A stretch of DNA of 15,600 bases from CAYHZL01 sp964361075 (GCA_964361075.1 CAYHZL010000074.1:1-15600); one strand, 5' to 3'; counted from the first letter of the stretch, positions 1 through 6,285 are shown. The notes: generated from the letters alone by a model not told the origin. Numbers and translations are program-made.

Positions 1-7
1 CTGTAAG

Positions 8-27
8 TCCGCCGTCTTTTTGGCGGA
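8..27. repeat. Short GC-rich hairpin at the window edge
   Basis: Six-base arms TCCGCC (8-13) and GGCGGA (22-27) enclose the loop GTCTTTTT. No T-run follows on the + strand, so it is not a convincing intrinsic terminator. It may be a short palindromic repeat or the distal end of a terminator for a gene left of the window, where pstS would be expected. Confidence 0.4.
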
Positions 28-82
28 GGGATTAGTTGAATCAACAATAACGCTGTGTAGTTACAACAAATGATAATAAATA

Positions 83-106
83 CTTTGCGTCTTAGCGACT
101 TTGCGG
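83..106. repeat. Three degenerate octamers upstream of pstC
   Basis: Three consecutive 8-mers, CTTTGCGT, CTTAGCGA and CTTTGCGG, lie about 70 bp before pstC and are followed by a run of ten T (111-120). CTTTGCG-type tandem words are, from memory, a common intergenic repeat in several bacterial phyla. No promoter was recognised in the 173 bases before pstC. Confidence 0.5.
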
Positions 107-173
107 TAAATTTTTTTTTTCAATTTATAGAACTGCCCTTAAGTAATACTGAACAGGAGTTGTTAGTTACCGC

Positions 174-1142
174 ATGGAAGTAATCTCTACAATTCAATCG
201 ACCGTATCGCCAAAAACCGTTACCCGGAATTTTGGTGATACGGTTTTTAAATATCTCACCTCATTTTTTGCTTCTCTCGTTCTCGTACTCATTGTATTGA
301 TGATCTATGAAATGTATGCGGCATCGATACCGACCATAGAAAAATTCGGCTGGAAGTTTTTGTTCAGTTCAGTATGGGACCCGGTGAAGGATGAGTACGG
401 TGCATTACCATTTATCTACGGTACGCTTGTCTCATCGTTCATTGCGCTTGTCATTGCGCTTCCGCTGGGAGTCGGTATTGCAATTTTTCTTTCAGAACTT
501 GCACCGCGATGGTTGGAACAGCCGTTCTCGTTCTTTGTAGAATTGCTTGCAGGAATTCCGAGTATTGTGTACGGTATATGGGGATTTTTCGTAATGGTGC
601 CGTGGGTACGCTCAACGGTGGAGCCATTTCTGAGTAAAAATTTTGGTTTTATTCCGTTGTTCGAGGGCGCACCGTACGGAGTAGGAATGCTATCGGCAGG
701 AGTTATTCTCTCTATTATGATTTTGCCGATTATTGCATCAATCTCACGCGATGTGTTGAAGTCTGTGCCGGTCTCGCAAAAAGAAGCGGCATTAGCACTG
801 GGTTCAACACGATGGGAAGCTACGCGCATCGCCATCAGTTATTGCCGTTCAGGAATTATCGGCGCAACTATTCTCGGGCTTGGTCGCGCGTTAGGTGAAA
901 CGATGGCTGTAACGATGGTAATTGGTAATCGCCCTATTATCAAAACGTCGCTCTTTGAACCGGGCTACACGATGGCGAGCGTACTCGCAAATGAATTCAC
1001 CGAAGCCACGTCACAATTGTATATCAGCGCTCTCATCGAGATTGCCTTGGTGTTATTTGTGATTGCAATCCTGGTGAATAGCATTGCACGTTTGTTGGTG
1101 TGGAGCTTCACAAAAAATTCCGATGTCGGAACACGATTATAA
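174..1142 (+). CDS. pstC: PstC, phosphate ABC transporter permease
   Basis: One of the two inner-membrane permease subunits of the PstSCAB high-affinity phosphate importer, which moves periplasmic phosphate delivered by PstS into the cytoplasm using ATP hydrolysed by PstB. The 322-aa product has a cytoplasmic N-terminus, a first membrane segment near residues 28-48 and about six hydrophobic segments in all. The EAA loop reads EAALALGSTRWEATRIA and is followed by LGLGRALGETMAVTMVIGN, very close to the PstC family signature. Length fits the family. An AGGAG at 155-159 lies 14 nt before the ATG, which is long but usable. It is first in the order pstC-pstA-pstB-phoU. pstS is not seen and is probably just to the left. 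Base composition and codon use look like the neighbouring pst genes. Confidence 0.96.
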   Translation: MEVISTIQSTVSPKTVTRNFGDTVFKYLTSFFASLVLVLIVLMIYEMYAASIPTIEKFGWKFLFSSVWDPVKDEYGALPFIYGTLVSSFIALVIALPLGVGIAIFLSELAPRWLEQPFSFFVELLAGIPSIVYGIWGFFVMVPWVRSTVEPFLSKNFGFIPLFEGAPYGVGMLSAGVILSIMILPIIASISRDVLKSVPVSQKEAALALGSTRWEATRIAISYCRSGIIGATILGLGRALGETMAVTMVIGNRPIIKTSLFEPGYTMASVLANEFTEATSQLYISALIEIALVLFVIAILVNSIARLLVWSFTKNSDVGTRL

Positions 1143-1173
1143 TAATGAAACATCTGAAATATTGTTAGCGAAA

Positions 1174-1256
1174 GAAGATGTCAGACATCTTCCCTTTGAA
1201 ATTTGATAAATTTTCAACTCTCTCGAACTTTATTAACAAGATGTCCGACATCTTGT
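1174..1256. repeat. Pair of GATGTCnGACATC palindromes between pstC and pstA
   Basis: Two perfect palindromes with one-base centres lie in the 137-bp pstC-pstA gap. The first has arms GAAGATGTC (1174-1182) and GACATCTTC (1184-1192). The second has arms ACAAGATGTC (1236-1245) and GACATCTTGT (1247-1256). They share the core AAGATGTCnGACATCTT, while the outermost bases differ and remain paired. In mRNA they would form two hairpins inside the pst transcript, which could affect processing or the PstC:PstA ratio. They could equally be dispersed palindromic repeats. Confidence 0.75.
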
Positions 1257-1279
1257 AGAATTTTTCAGAAATCTCTAAT

Positions 1280-2119
1280 ATGAGTAATCTGCAATTTTAC
1301 TATCGAAAATATAAAAGTTATTTCATGTACGGGCTCTGTGTGCTCAGCGCAGTTCTTGCCCTCGTACCGCTCTTGCTGATTTTTTACCACACGGTTTCAC
1401 TCGGCGCATCGGCATTAAACTGGGACTTCTTTACGAAATTACCGAAACCGGTCGGCGAATCCGGCGGCGGGCTTGCGAATGCGATTGTCGGAACAATGAC
1501 CCTCGTCGGACTTGGTTGTATCGTCGGACTTCCCGTGGGAATTTTTACAGGAATTTTTCTTTCGGAATTCGGAAGAAATAAATTTGGCACTACCATTCGA
1601 TTCTTGACTGATGTGTTGAATGGCGTGCCGTCGATCGTAACCGGTGTCGTTGCATATACCGTTATGGTGCTGCCGATGCACCACTTCTCCGCGTACGCCG
1701 GAGGGTTTGCGTTGGGAATTTTGATGATACCGATCGTTACCCGTACGACGGAAGAGATGTTGAAGATGGTGCCGCACTCATATCGTGAAGCGGCACTGGC
1801 ATTGGGCATTCCTCAATGGAAAACTACACTGCGGATTATTCTTCCTTCTGCGGCCGGTGGAATCGTTACCGGCATCATGCTTGCAATAGCGCGTGCCGCC
1901 GGCGAAACTGCGCCGTTGCTTTTCACTGCGCTCAATAATCGCTTCTGGCACACGTCGCTCGATCAACCGATTGCGTCGCTGACAGTCTTCATTTATAACT
2001 ACGGCGTGTCGCCGTTTGATGATTGGATTGCACAGGCGTGGGCGGGAGCGCTCGTGCTCATTTTCCTCATTCTCTTACTCAGTATTGCGGTTCGTATTGC
2101 AACACGCCCGCGATATTAA
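1280..2119 (+). CDS. pstA: PstA, phosphate ABC transporter permease
   Basis: Second permease of the PstSCAB phosphate importer; it pairs with PstC to form the transmembrane channel on which PstB dimers act. The 279-aa product starts with a short basic cytoplasmic tail, then a membrane segment at about residues 15-37, and has about six hydrophobic segments. Its EAA loop reads EAALALGIPQWKTTLRI and is followed by ARAAGETAPLLFT, the usual PstA counterpart of the PstC sequence. Length is typical. No clear Shine-Dalgarno sequence precedes the ATG, which is common in Bacteroidota-like genomes. The 137-bp gap to pstC is long for this operon and holds two palindromes; the gap to pstB is only 12 bp. 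Confidence 0.96.
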   Translation: MSNLQFYYRKYKSYFMYGLCVLSAVLALVPLLLIFYHTVSLGASALNWDFFTKLPKPVGESGGGLANAIVGTMTLVGLGCIVGLPVGIFTGIFLSEFGRNKFGTTIRFLTDVLNGVPSIVTGVVAYTVMVLPMHHFSAYAGGFALGILMIPIVTRTTEEMLKMVPHSYREAALALGIPQWKTTLRIILPSAAGGIVTGIMLAIARAAGETAPLLFTALNNRFWHTSLDQPIASLTVFIYNYGVSPFDDWIAQAWAGALVLIFLILLLSIAVRIATRPRY

Positions 2120-2131
2120 AATGATACTCGT

Positions 2132-2971
2132 ATGACACATGTCGTTGAAAAAGAAAACATAACATTCAATACCGCAACAACCAATTTTCATTCTGAAGAG
2201 AAAATGACAGCACACGCTCGCAAAAATAAAATTACTGCAGACTTTGTAAATTGTTATTTTGGAAAAGTGCAGGCGCTGAAAAATATTTCGCTGACAGTGG
2301 CAGAAAATAGTGTACTGGCAATCATCGGTCCTTCCGGATGCGGAAAGTCAACATTCCTTCGTGCCATTAATCGTATGCACGAATTAGTTTCCGATAGCCG
2401 GATTACCGGAACGTTGAAATTAGACGACGAAGATATTTATCAGATGGATGCAGTTGCTGTGCGGAGACGAATCGGCATGGTGTTTCAGAAACCGAATCCT
2501 TTTCCAACGATGTCGATCTTTGACAATGTTGCTGCCGGTTTGCGAATGAATGGTATGCGTGATAAAAAGAAATTGACGGAAGTTGTTGAGCAGAGTTTAC
2601 GCCACGCGGCACTTTGGGATGAAGTGAAAGATTCTCTCTCGAAGAGCGGCATCAGTCTCTCCGGCGGACAGCAACAGCGGCTCTGCATCGCACGTACGCT
2701 CGCCGTGAATCCGGAAGTGATCTTGATGGATGAACCTGCAAGCGCACTTGACCCTCTTGCCACCACAAAAATAGAAGAGTTGATTCACGAATTAAAAGAA
2801 AAATACACCATCGTCATAGTTACACATAATATGCAGCAAGCAGCACGCGTCAGCGATTTTACCGCATTTTTTTATATGGGCGAGCTTATTGAATTCAATA
2901 AAACTAACACTATATTTACAATGCCAACTAAAAAACAGACTGAAGATTACATCACAGGGCGTTTTGGATAA
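2132..2971 (+). CDS. pstB: PstB, phosphate ABC transporter ATPase
   Basis: Cytoplasmic ATPase that powers phosphate import through PstC-PstA. All ABC motifs are present: Walker A GPSGCGKST (residues 66-74), Q-loop glutamine near 119 in MVFQKPNPFP, signature LSGGQQQR (176-183), Walker B VILMDEP (196-202) and the switch histidine in VTHNM (232). The PNPFP sequence after the Q-loop is characteristic of PstB. The 279 residues exceed the usual 250-260 aa. An internal ATG at 2204 (residue 25) would give 255 aa and a more typical N-terminus, so the true start may be 2204; neither start has a strong Shine-Dalgarno sequence. The gene begins 12 bp after pstA, consistent with one operon. Confidence 0.96.
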   Translation: MTHVVEKENITFNTATTNFHSEEKMTAHARKNKITADFVNCYFGKVQALKNISLTVAENSVLAIIGPSGCGKSTFLRAINRMHELVSDSRITGTLKLDDEDIYQMDAVAVRRRIGMVFQKPNPFPTMSIFDNVAAGLRMNGMRDKKKLTEVVEQSLRHAALWDEVKDSLSKSGISLSGGQQQRLCIARTLAVNPEVILMDEPASALDPLATTKIEELIHELKEKYTIVIVTHNMQQAARVSDFTAFFYMGELIEFNKTNTIFTMPTKKQTEDYITGRFG

Positions 2972-3015
2972 ACAAATCTTGTGTCCATTTTTTATTCAAC
3001 AAAATTTTTTTAATG

Positions 3016-3031
3016 ATTCGCCGCGGCGAAT
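3016..3031. repeat. GC-rich palindrome ATTCGCCGCGGCGAAT, copy 1
   Basis: A perfect 16-bp palindrome in AT-rich surroundings. The 15-bp word TTCGCCGCGGCGAAT is shared, apart from its last base, with the longer palindrome at 9287-9314, so it belongs to a dispersed repeat family in this genome rather than to a site specific to pst. Confidence 0.75.
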
Positions 3032-3053
3032 GACTTTTACAGATTGATATGCC

Positions 3054-3071
3054 CCAAAGGGATTCCTTTGG
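3054..3071. repeat. Short hairpin CCAAAGG/CCTTTGG
   Basis: Arms CCAAAGG (3054-3060) and CCTTTGG (3065-3071) with loop GATT. The word CCCAAAGGGAT also occurs near 9744-9754, again beside a small palindrome. No T-run follows, so it is probably not a terminator. Confidence 0.5.
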
Positions 3072-3143
3072 AACTGTTAAATGGAGCCTTAGGCGCCAAA
3101 CATTTGCCAGATAAGTCACGGCATCATTCGCGATAAAAACACA

Positions 3144-3182
3144 TTTTGCGTAATTTCAGTTATTAACTGATGTTACGCAAAA
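3144..3182. repeat. Long imperfect hairpin TTTTGCGTAA...TTACGCAAAA
   Basis: Outer arms TTTTGCGTAA (3144-3153) and TTACGCAAAA (3173-3182) are perfect, and inner TCAGTTA/TAACTGA bases also pair, giving a nearly continuous stem. The left half, TTTGCGTAATTTCAGTTATT plus AA, is repeated as a 22-bp direct repeat at 3315-3336, about 30 bp before phoU. The second copy lacks the right half, so it looks like a truncated copy of the same palindrome. Confidence 0.7.
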
Positions 3183-3196
3183 CACAAAATAGACCA

Positions 3197-3265
3197 CTGA
3201 TGACACAGATTAAACTGATGTACACAGATTTAAATCCGTGAAAATCTGTCAAAATCAGCGTTATC
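3197..3265. repeat. CTGATG-ACACAGATT intergenic repeat block
   Basis: Two direct units, CTGATGACACAGATTAAA (3197-3214) and CTGATGTACACAGATTTAAA (3215-3234), are followed by an inverted-sense segment containing AAAATCTGTCAAAATCAG (3241-3258), so the block can fold back on itself. Sequences of this ACACAGATT/AATCTGTG type are, from memory, widespread intergenic repeats in Chlorobi-like and deltaproteobacterial genomes. No coding potential or known riboswitch pattern was seen. Confidence 0.55.
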
Positions 3266-3314
3266 CGTGTTCTATTATTCTTTAAATCGTTCTTTTTTTT
3301 CATAAAAGTTGAAC

Positions 3315-3336
3315 TTTGCGTAATTTCAGTTATTAA
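3315..3336 (+). repeat. Direct-repeat half copy before phoU
   Basis: A 22-bp exact copy of 3145-3166, without the palindromic partner arm. It ends about 30 bp before the phoU start codon and so would lie in the phoU leader. Confidence 0.65.
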
Positions 3337-3365
3337 GTAAAATTTTATTACACATTAGGAAGAAC

Positions 3366-4043
3366 ATGATAACACATCTTGAACACGATCTAAAAGAATT
3401 AAAATCTTCGCTCATTAAAATGGCATCAATGGCAGAGCGGGCAATCGAGCGTGCTATTGAATCGCTTATTACAAACAACAAAGCGTTAGCAGAACAAGTT
3501 ATTAGTGAAGATACAAATATCAACGATATGGAAATTGTCATAGATAAAGCCATTGTTGATTTACTTGCATTACAACAACCTGTTGCATCAGATTTGCGGC
3601 TTATTCTTGCAGTGGCAAAAATCAATAACAATCTGGAGCGCATTGGTGACCACGCAGTAAATCTCGCCCAATCAGCGTTATTCTTATTGAAAATGAAAGA
3701 GCCTCTTCCTTCCCTTCAAGAAATACAAAGTATGACGGAAGTAACAAAGCGAATGCTCTCCGATGCATTAGATAGTTTTATCCATGTTGATGCAAAAATG
3801 AGCGAAGCGGTATTGATGATGGATGACGCGGCAGATAATTTGAATAAAAAAATTATGCAGGAAATGAAAGTAATAATGAAAAGTAATCCTCAGACAATCG
3901 AGCAGGCGCTTGAATTAATTCGCGTCAGCCGAAACTTGGAGCGCGTCTCTGATTTAGCAACGAACATTGCCGAAGAAGTGATGTTTATTGCACAAGCAAA
4001 AGTAGTGAAACACCATGCAGCCGACATTTCGCATAACAAATAA
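3366..4043 (+). CDS. phoU: PhoU, phosphate signalling/transport regulator
   Basis: Cytoplasmic all-helical protein that couples Pst transporter status to the Pho regulon sensor kinase and restrains phosphate uptake. The 225-aa product has the two tandem three-helix-bundle repeats of the family. The metal-binding-type motif appears twice, as NNNLERIGDHAVNLAQ (about residues 87-102) and SRNLERVSDLATNIAEE (about 188-204). The second copy has serine where the first has glycine, a common variation. Length is typical. The start is supported by AGGAAG (3357-3362) close before the ATG. It follows pstB in the same orientation, but the 394-bp gap leaves room for its own promoter. A strong hairpin follows the stop codon. 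Confidence 0.95.
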   Translation: MITHLEHDLKELKSSLIKMASMAERAIERAIESLITNNKALAEQVISEDTNINDMEIVIDKAIVDLLALQQPVASDLRLILAVAKINNNLERIGDHAVNLAQSALFLLKMKEPLPSLQEIQSMTEVTKRMLSDALDSFIHVDAKMSEAVLMMDDAADNLNKKIMQEMKVIMKSNPQTIEQALELIRVSRNLERVSDLATNIAEEVMFIAQAKVVKHHAADISHNK

Positions 4044-4066
4044 CTCTTGTACAAATACTATTTTTA

Positions 4067-4104
4067 AAACAGACATGCCGAAGTTATCTTCGGCATGTCT
4101 GTTT
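4067..4104 (+). terminator. Strong hairpin after phoU, probably a bidirectional terminator
   Basis: Perfect 17-base arms (4067-4083 and 4088-4104; core GACATGCCGAAG / CTTCGGCATGTC) enclose the loop TTAT. A-rich sequence on the left and GTTTG on the right give short U-tracts in both directions. It begins about 24 bp after the phoU stop and lies downstream of the minus-strand genes, so it would serve both convergent units. Confidence 0.75.
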
Positions 4105-4106
4105 GT

Positions 4107-4132
4107 GGCAACAATATTTCTTTTCTCGTTAT
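4107..4132 (-). repeat. 26-bp 3'-end repeat, copy 1
   Basis: An exact 26-bp repeat of 9803-9828. Read on the minus strand it begins ATAACGAGAAAAGAAATATT and ends GTTGCC; the TAA is the stop codon of the small gene at 4129-4428. At copy 2 the same TAA is the stop of the large C25-family gene. If the element at about 4135-4503 is removed, this copy sits directly after the 577-aa cargo gene, recreating AAA-TAA-CGAG. It is therefore probably a conserved 3' end of T9SS cargo genes. Confidence 0.8.
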
Positions 4133-4428
4133 TTACAATAGTGCCAAATGGCACTTGTTAATTTTTGAGTTTTTTTGTTGTCTATCGTTAACAGTACTCG
4201 TTTCTTTTCCATCTTCTCCAACACTTTTCCGCTGCGCTCTTCGATTCCCACAACTGTTGCTTCAATCTGCCCTTCCTTCAGAACGTGCTCGCGTACTAAA
4301 TGTTGTTTCGCACTCGCTACTATTTCTTTACTGAGTTTAGGAGAGAGTTCATACGAGTGTTGAAGTTCGTATAGAAACTCTCCCTCGATACTCTTGTGCT
4401 GTTGGCGACTTGTTGTTGTGTTGCTCAT
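4129..4428 (-). CDS. Short DUF1670-like protein, probably truncated, carried by the element
   Basis: A 99-aa product starting MSNTTTSRQQHKS and containing GEFLYELQHSYELSP, AKQHLVREHVLKEGQ and VVGIEERSGK. From memory this resembles the N-terminal part of DUF1670 proteins, which are several times longer and of unknown function; the resemblance needs a database search. The start at 4428 is fixed by a near-perfect Shine-Dalgarno AAGGAGGTG four nt upstream. A longer in-frame reading from 4503 is unlikely because it would translate the leader hairpins. The last residues (about SAIWHYCK) are encoded by the terminal inverted repeat and flank, and the stop TAA is the displaced stop region of the neighbouring cargo gene. 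The native C-terminus has therefore been lost, most simply by internal deletion of a longer element. Whether it is still functional is unknown. Confidence 0.6.
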   Translation of the reverse strand: MSNTTTSRQQHKSIEGEFLYELQHSYELSPKLSKEIVASAKQHLVREHVLKEGQIEATVVGIEERSGKVLEKMEKKRVLLTIDNKKTQKLTSAIWHYCK

Positions 4429-4507
4429 TTGACACCTCCTTGTCCGAAGGACTCCTTCGGAGATTAGTTCTAAACTAATCTTTTTTGAGGTGTCATTTGG
4501 CACTATT
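4137..4507 (-). mobile_element. Small insertion element with 14-bp inverted termini
   Basis: Perfect inverted repeats AATAGTGCCAAATG (4137-4150) and CATTTGGCACTATT (4494-4507) bound 371 bp. TATTT occurs at both edges (4130-4134 and 4504-4508) and is a plausible 5-bp target duplication. In that reading the inserted DNA is 4135-4503 and the inverted ends are slightly offset. Removing it joins the 577-aa cargo gene to the 26-bp repeat with an intact AAA-TAA end. The element carries one short gene with a structured leader and no recognisable transposase, so it is probably a non-autonomous or internally deleted element. Parent family not identified. Confidence 0.75.
4430..4495 (-). promoter_or_regulatory. 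Three-way-junction leader that masks the ribosome binding site
   Basis: In the minus-strand RNA, UGACACCUC (4495-4487) can pair with GAGGUGUCA (4438-4430), which contains most of the Shine-Dalgarno sequence. Inside this 9-bp stem lie two adjacent 8-bp hairpins with 3-nt loops: GATTAGTT/AACTAATC (4462-4469, 4473-4480) and TCCGAAGG/CCTTCGGA (4443-4450, 4454-4461). The fold is a compact three-way junction in which the ribosome site is closed. IS10 and IS200 are known to hide the transposase ribosome site in this way from outside transcripts. Here the 577-aa cargo gene is transcribed into the element in the same direction. Confidence 0.65.
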
Positions 4508-6236
4508 TCACCAATTGCATTTTCTTTATTGAAGAGAACGAACCGGCTTGCAGTCTATAAAAATAGAGACCGCTGCTCAATTGATATTGAGAAGTTGAAA
4601 ATTGATAAGTATATGAACCTGCATTCTGATTTCCATTCATCAATGTAGCTACTTCTTTTCCAAGAATATCGTACACTTTTAATATAACAACACTGTTCAC
4701 TGGTAACTGATAACTGATCACTGTTGTCGGGTTAAAAGGATTCGGATAGTTTTGCATCAATTCAAATTTTTCCGGCGTTACAATTTTTTCTTTTGTAATT
4801 GATGTAACACCTTTACTATAGTCTGTGTTTTGTGGATCAAATTTTGTCCATCCTGCTGTCCATTGTTGGCTCATCGGTTTGGAAGGATCAAGTGCACCGC
4901 GATATGAAACGGAATCGAAGAATGCCGGCAATCCCCATTTTGCATAACCGGTTCCGGCTGTTGCTGCTTCAGAAGTTGTTTTAGGACGAGGATCAAATGC
5001 TTTGTCTGTAAACGGAACACCTGGATTTACCAAACCAACATCACCGTTATTACGTGGTGAGCTACCAAGATTTCCCCAGTCTGCAGTGGTAAACCATGTG
5101 GTTGCGTTGAATCCCGCAATATTAACTTCTGTACCAGAGATGCTTGCAGTAATTGGCGTTGCTTTTGTTTGAATACTAGTATTACGAATTTGTAAACGTC
5201 CTTCAATTGCAGCGCGTTGTGTTAATGTATCGCGGAGCGTAATACCTTTGGGCCAGCCCATTAAGATAGAATTGTAGCAACTAAATTCAGTCGCGCGGCG
5301 AAGCATTCCCAAATTGCCCCAGTGGCTGTTGACAACTGAACTTGTATCGCTCATCGGTCCGATGTATGTTACGTTTGAAACTTTTCCTTTGGTGCGTGGA
5401 TTTACATCCCAAGGTTCAGATCCCATATTATCAGATTCAAAACCGTTTGAAGAACCGGAAGCTGACGCATCAAAAATTAATGAGTCGCGTTTTACAAGAA
5501 CATACTGTAAGTTTCCAGCCCAGCCCCAATCTGTATCCATATTGTCATCAATATTTCCATTCGTAACAATATGTTTTGCACTTACGGTACCGCCGAAATA
5601 TTCAATATCATCATCTTGTGCATAACTAACCTGCACATAATCAACCACAGTTTTGCTGCCAACACCACCGAACGTTAGACCATTGATTTCGTTATCTTGA
5701 GCAAAAGCAATACCTGCCCATTCAATGCGAACATAACGCAACACGCCGCTCGAATCGTTTGGATCGGAACCTCCTAATTGTGCCGTGCTGTTTGGAACTG
5801 TGCCGAAGCCGCCTTCAATTGTTGCAGTAATTGGTTGGTTCGTTGGCGCATTTCCAAGAACAATAACACCGCCCCAATCGCCGGGTGCACGTGAACCAAT
5901 TGCTTGTTCACTGGTAAAAACGATCGGTGCATTCAATGTTCCATCAGCAATAATTTTCGCTCCGCGTTTAATAATAATTGTTCCACCTGATAGTTTATCA
6001 CCGACAATAAGAGTTCCGGGCTGGATAGTTATTTTGTATGTTGAATCAACAAAATACCAACCTGTTAAAACATACGTTGTGTCTTTGCTTAATGTAATGT
6101 TAGATGTTTGGTGATATGGCATACGGAAATTTGTTGTACCTCTGCCTGCCCCCAAAATTTTTTCCGGACGTGCCGCAAACGCAACAGTAGAAAGAAGCAA
6201 CATCAATGTTGCAAAAAATGTGAATTTTTTTCTCAT
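4503..6236 (-). CDS. Secreted T9SS cargo protein with beta-helix-like body
   Basis: A 577-aa exported protein. Residues 1-21 form a signal peptide (MRKK, then a hydrophobic run ending VAFA). The body (about 25-440) is rich in beta-strand and turn sequence: GGTIIIKRGAKI (84-95), GDWGGVIVLGNAP (119-131), acidic QDDDIEYFGG (207-216) and DDNMDTDWGW (230-239). This pattern is seen in secreted Bacteroidota proteins encoded next to TonB-dependent receptors. The acidic turns could bind metal, but that is inference. The C-terminal ~82 residues from NYPNPFN (496) to KKMQLVK are a T9SS type A sorting domain, so the protein should cross the outer membrane and reach the surface. A CAGGAG six nt before the ATG supports the start. 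It lies downstream of the receptor gene behind a terminator. Its stop codon lies in an inserted element. Function unknown. Confidence 0.85.
   Translation of the reverse strand: MRKKFTFFATLMLLLSTVAFAARPEKILGAGRGTTNFRMPYHQTSNITLSKDTTYVLTGWYFVDSTYKITIQPGTLIVGDKLSGGTIIIKRGAKIIADGTLNAPIVFTSEQAIGSRAPGDWGGVIVLGNAPTNQPITATIEGGFGTVPNSTAQLGGSDPNDSSGVLRYVRIEWAGIAFAQDNEINGLTFGGVGSKTVVDYVQVSYAQDDDIEYFGGTVSAKHIVTNGNIDDNMDTDWGWAGNLQYVLVKRDSLIFDASASGSSNGFESDNMGSEPWDVNPRTKGKVSNVTYIGPMSDTSSVVNSHWGNLGMLRRATEFSCYNSILMGWPKGITLRDTLTQRAAIEGRLQIRNTSIQTKATPITASISGTEVNIAGFNATTWFTTADWGNLGSSPRNNGDVGLVNPGVPFTDKAFDPRPKTTSEAATAGTGYAKWGLPAFFDSVSYRGALDPSKPMSQQWTAGWTKFDPQNTDYSKGVTSITKEKIVTPEKFELMQNYPNPFNPTTVISYQLPVNSVVILKVYDILGKEVATLMNGNQNAGSYTYQFSTSQYQLSSGLYFYRLQAGSFSSIKKMQLVK
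4691..4725 (-). repeat. Heptamer tandem inside the sorting-domain coding sequence
   Basis: On the minus strand five 7-nt units follow one another: CAGTGAT, CAGTTAT, CAGTTAC, CAGTGAA, CAGTGTT. They lie within the codons for VISYQLPVNSV of the T9SS sorting domain. The unit length is not a multiple of three, so the reading frame shifts from unit to unit. CAGTTAT-type heptamer tandems are, from memory, common intergenic repeats in related genomes. Confidence 0.65.
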
Positions 6237-6285
6237 GAACTACTCCTGTATTGATTATGAATTATGTGAATTGTTTGAAATGAAA

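Larger units (their letters stand above)
2972..3365. other. Repeat-rich non-coding gap between pstB and phoU
   Basis: This 394-bp gap holds no plausible gene. From left to right it carries a 16-bp GC-rich palindrome (3016-3031), a CCAAAGG/CCTTTGG hairpin (3054-3071), a long hairpin (3144-3182), a CTGATG-ACACAGATT repeat block (3197-3265) and a second copy of the left half of the long hairpin (3315-3336). It splits phoU from pstB and may hold a separate phoU promoter, though none was recognised. Confidence 0.7.

Noticed and set aside
1..173. Promoter or Pho box for the pst operon
   Set aside because: No convincing -33/-7 or Pho-box pattern was found; pstC is probably internal to an operon starting left of the window.
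416..835. 139-aa reading frame antisense to pstC
   Set aside because: It lies wholly inside pstC, whose family match is clear, and shows no recognisable protein features.
1384..1809. Antisense reading frames within pstA
   Set aside because: They are shadows of a well-supported permease gene with no ribosome site.
3197..3265. Riboswitch before phoU
   Set aside because: The block is made of direct and inverted copies of a common intergenic repeat and fits no riboswitch consensus known to me.
4095..4334. 79-aa plus-strand reading frame
   Set aside because: It overlaps the terminator, the terminal inverted repeat and the antisense of the DUF1670-like gene, which has the better start and codon pattern.
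4429..4503. N-terminal extension of the DUF1670-like gene to an ATG at 4503
   Set aside because: The extension would translate the three-stem leader, while a consensus ribosome site lies just before the ATG at 4428.
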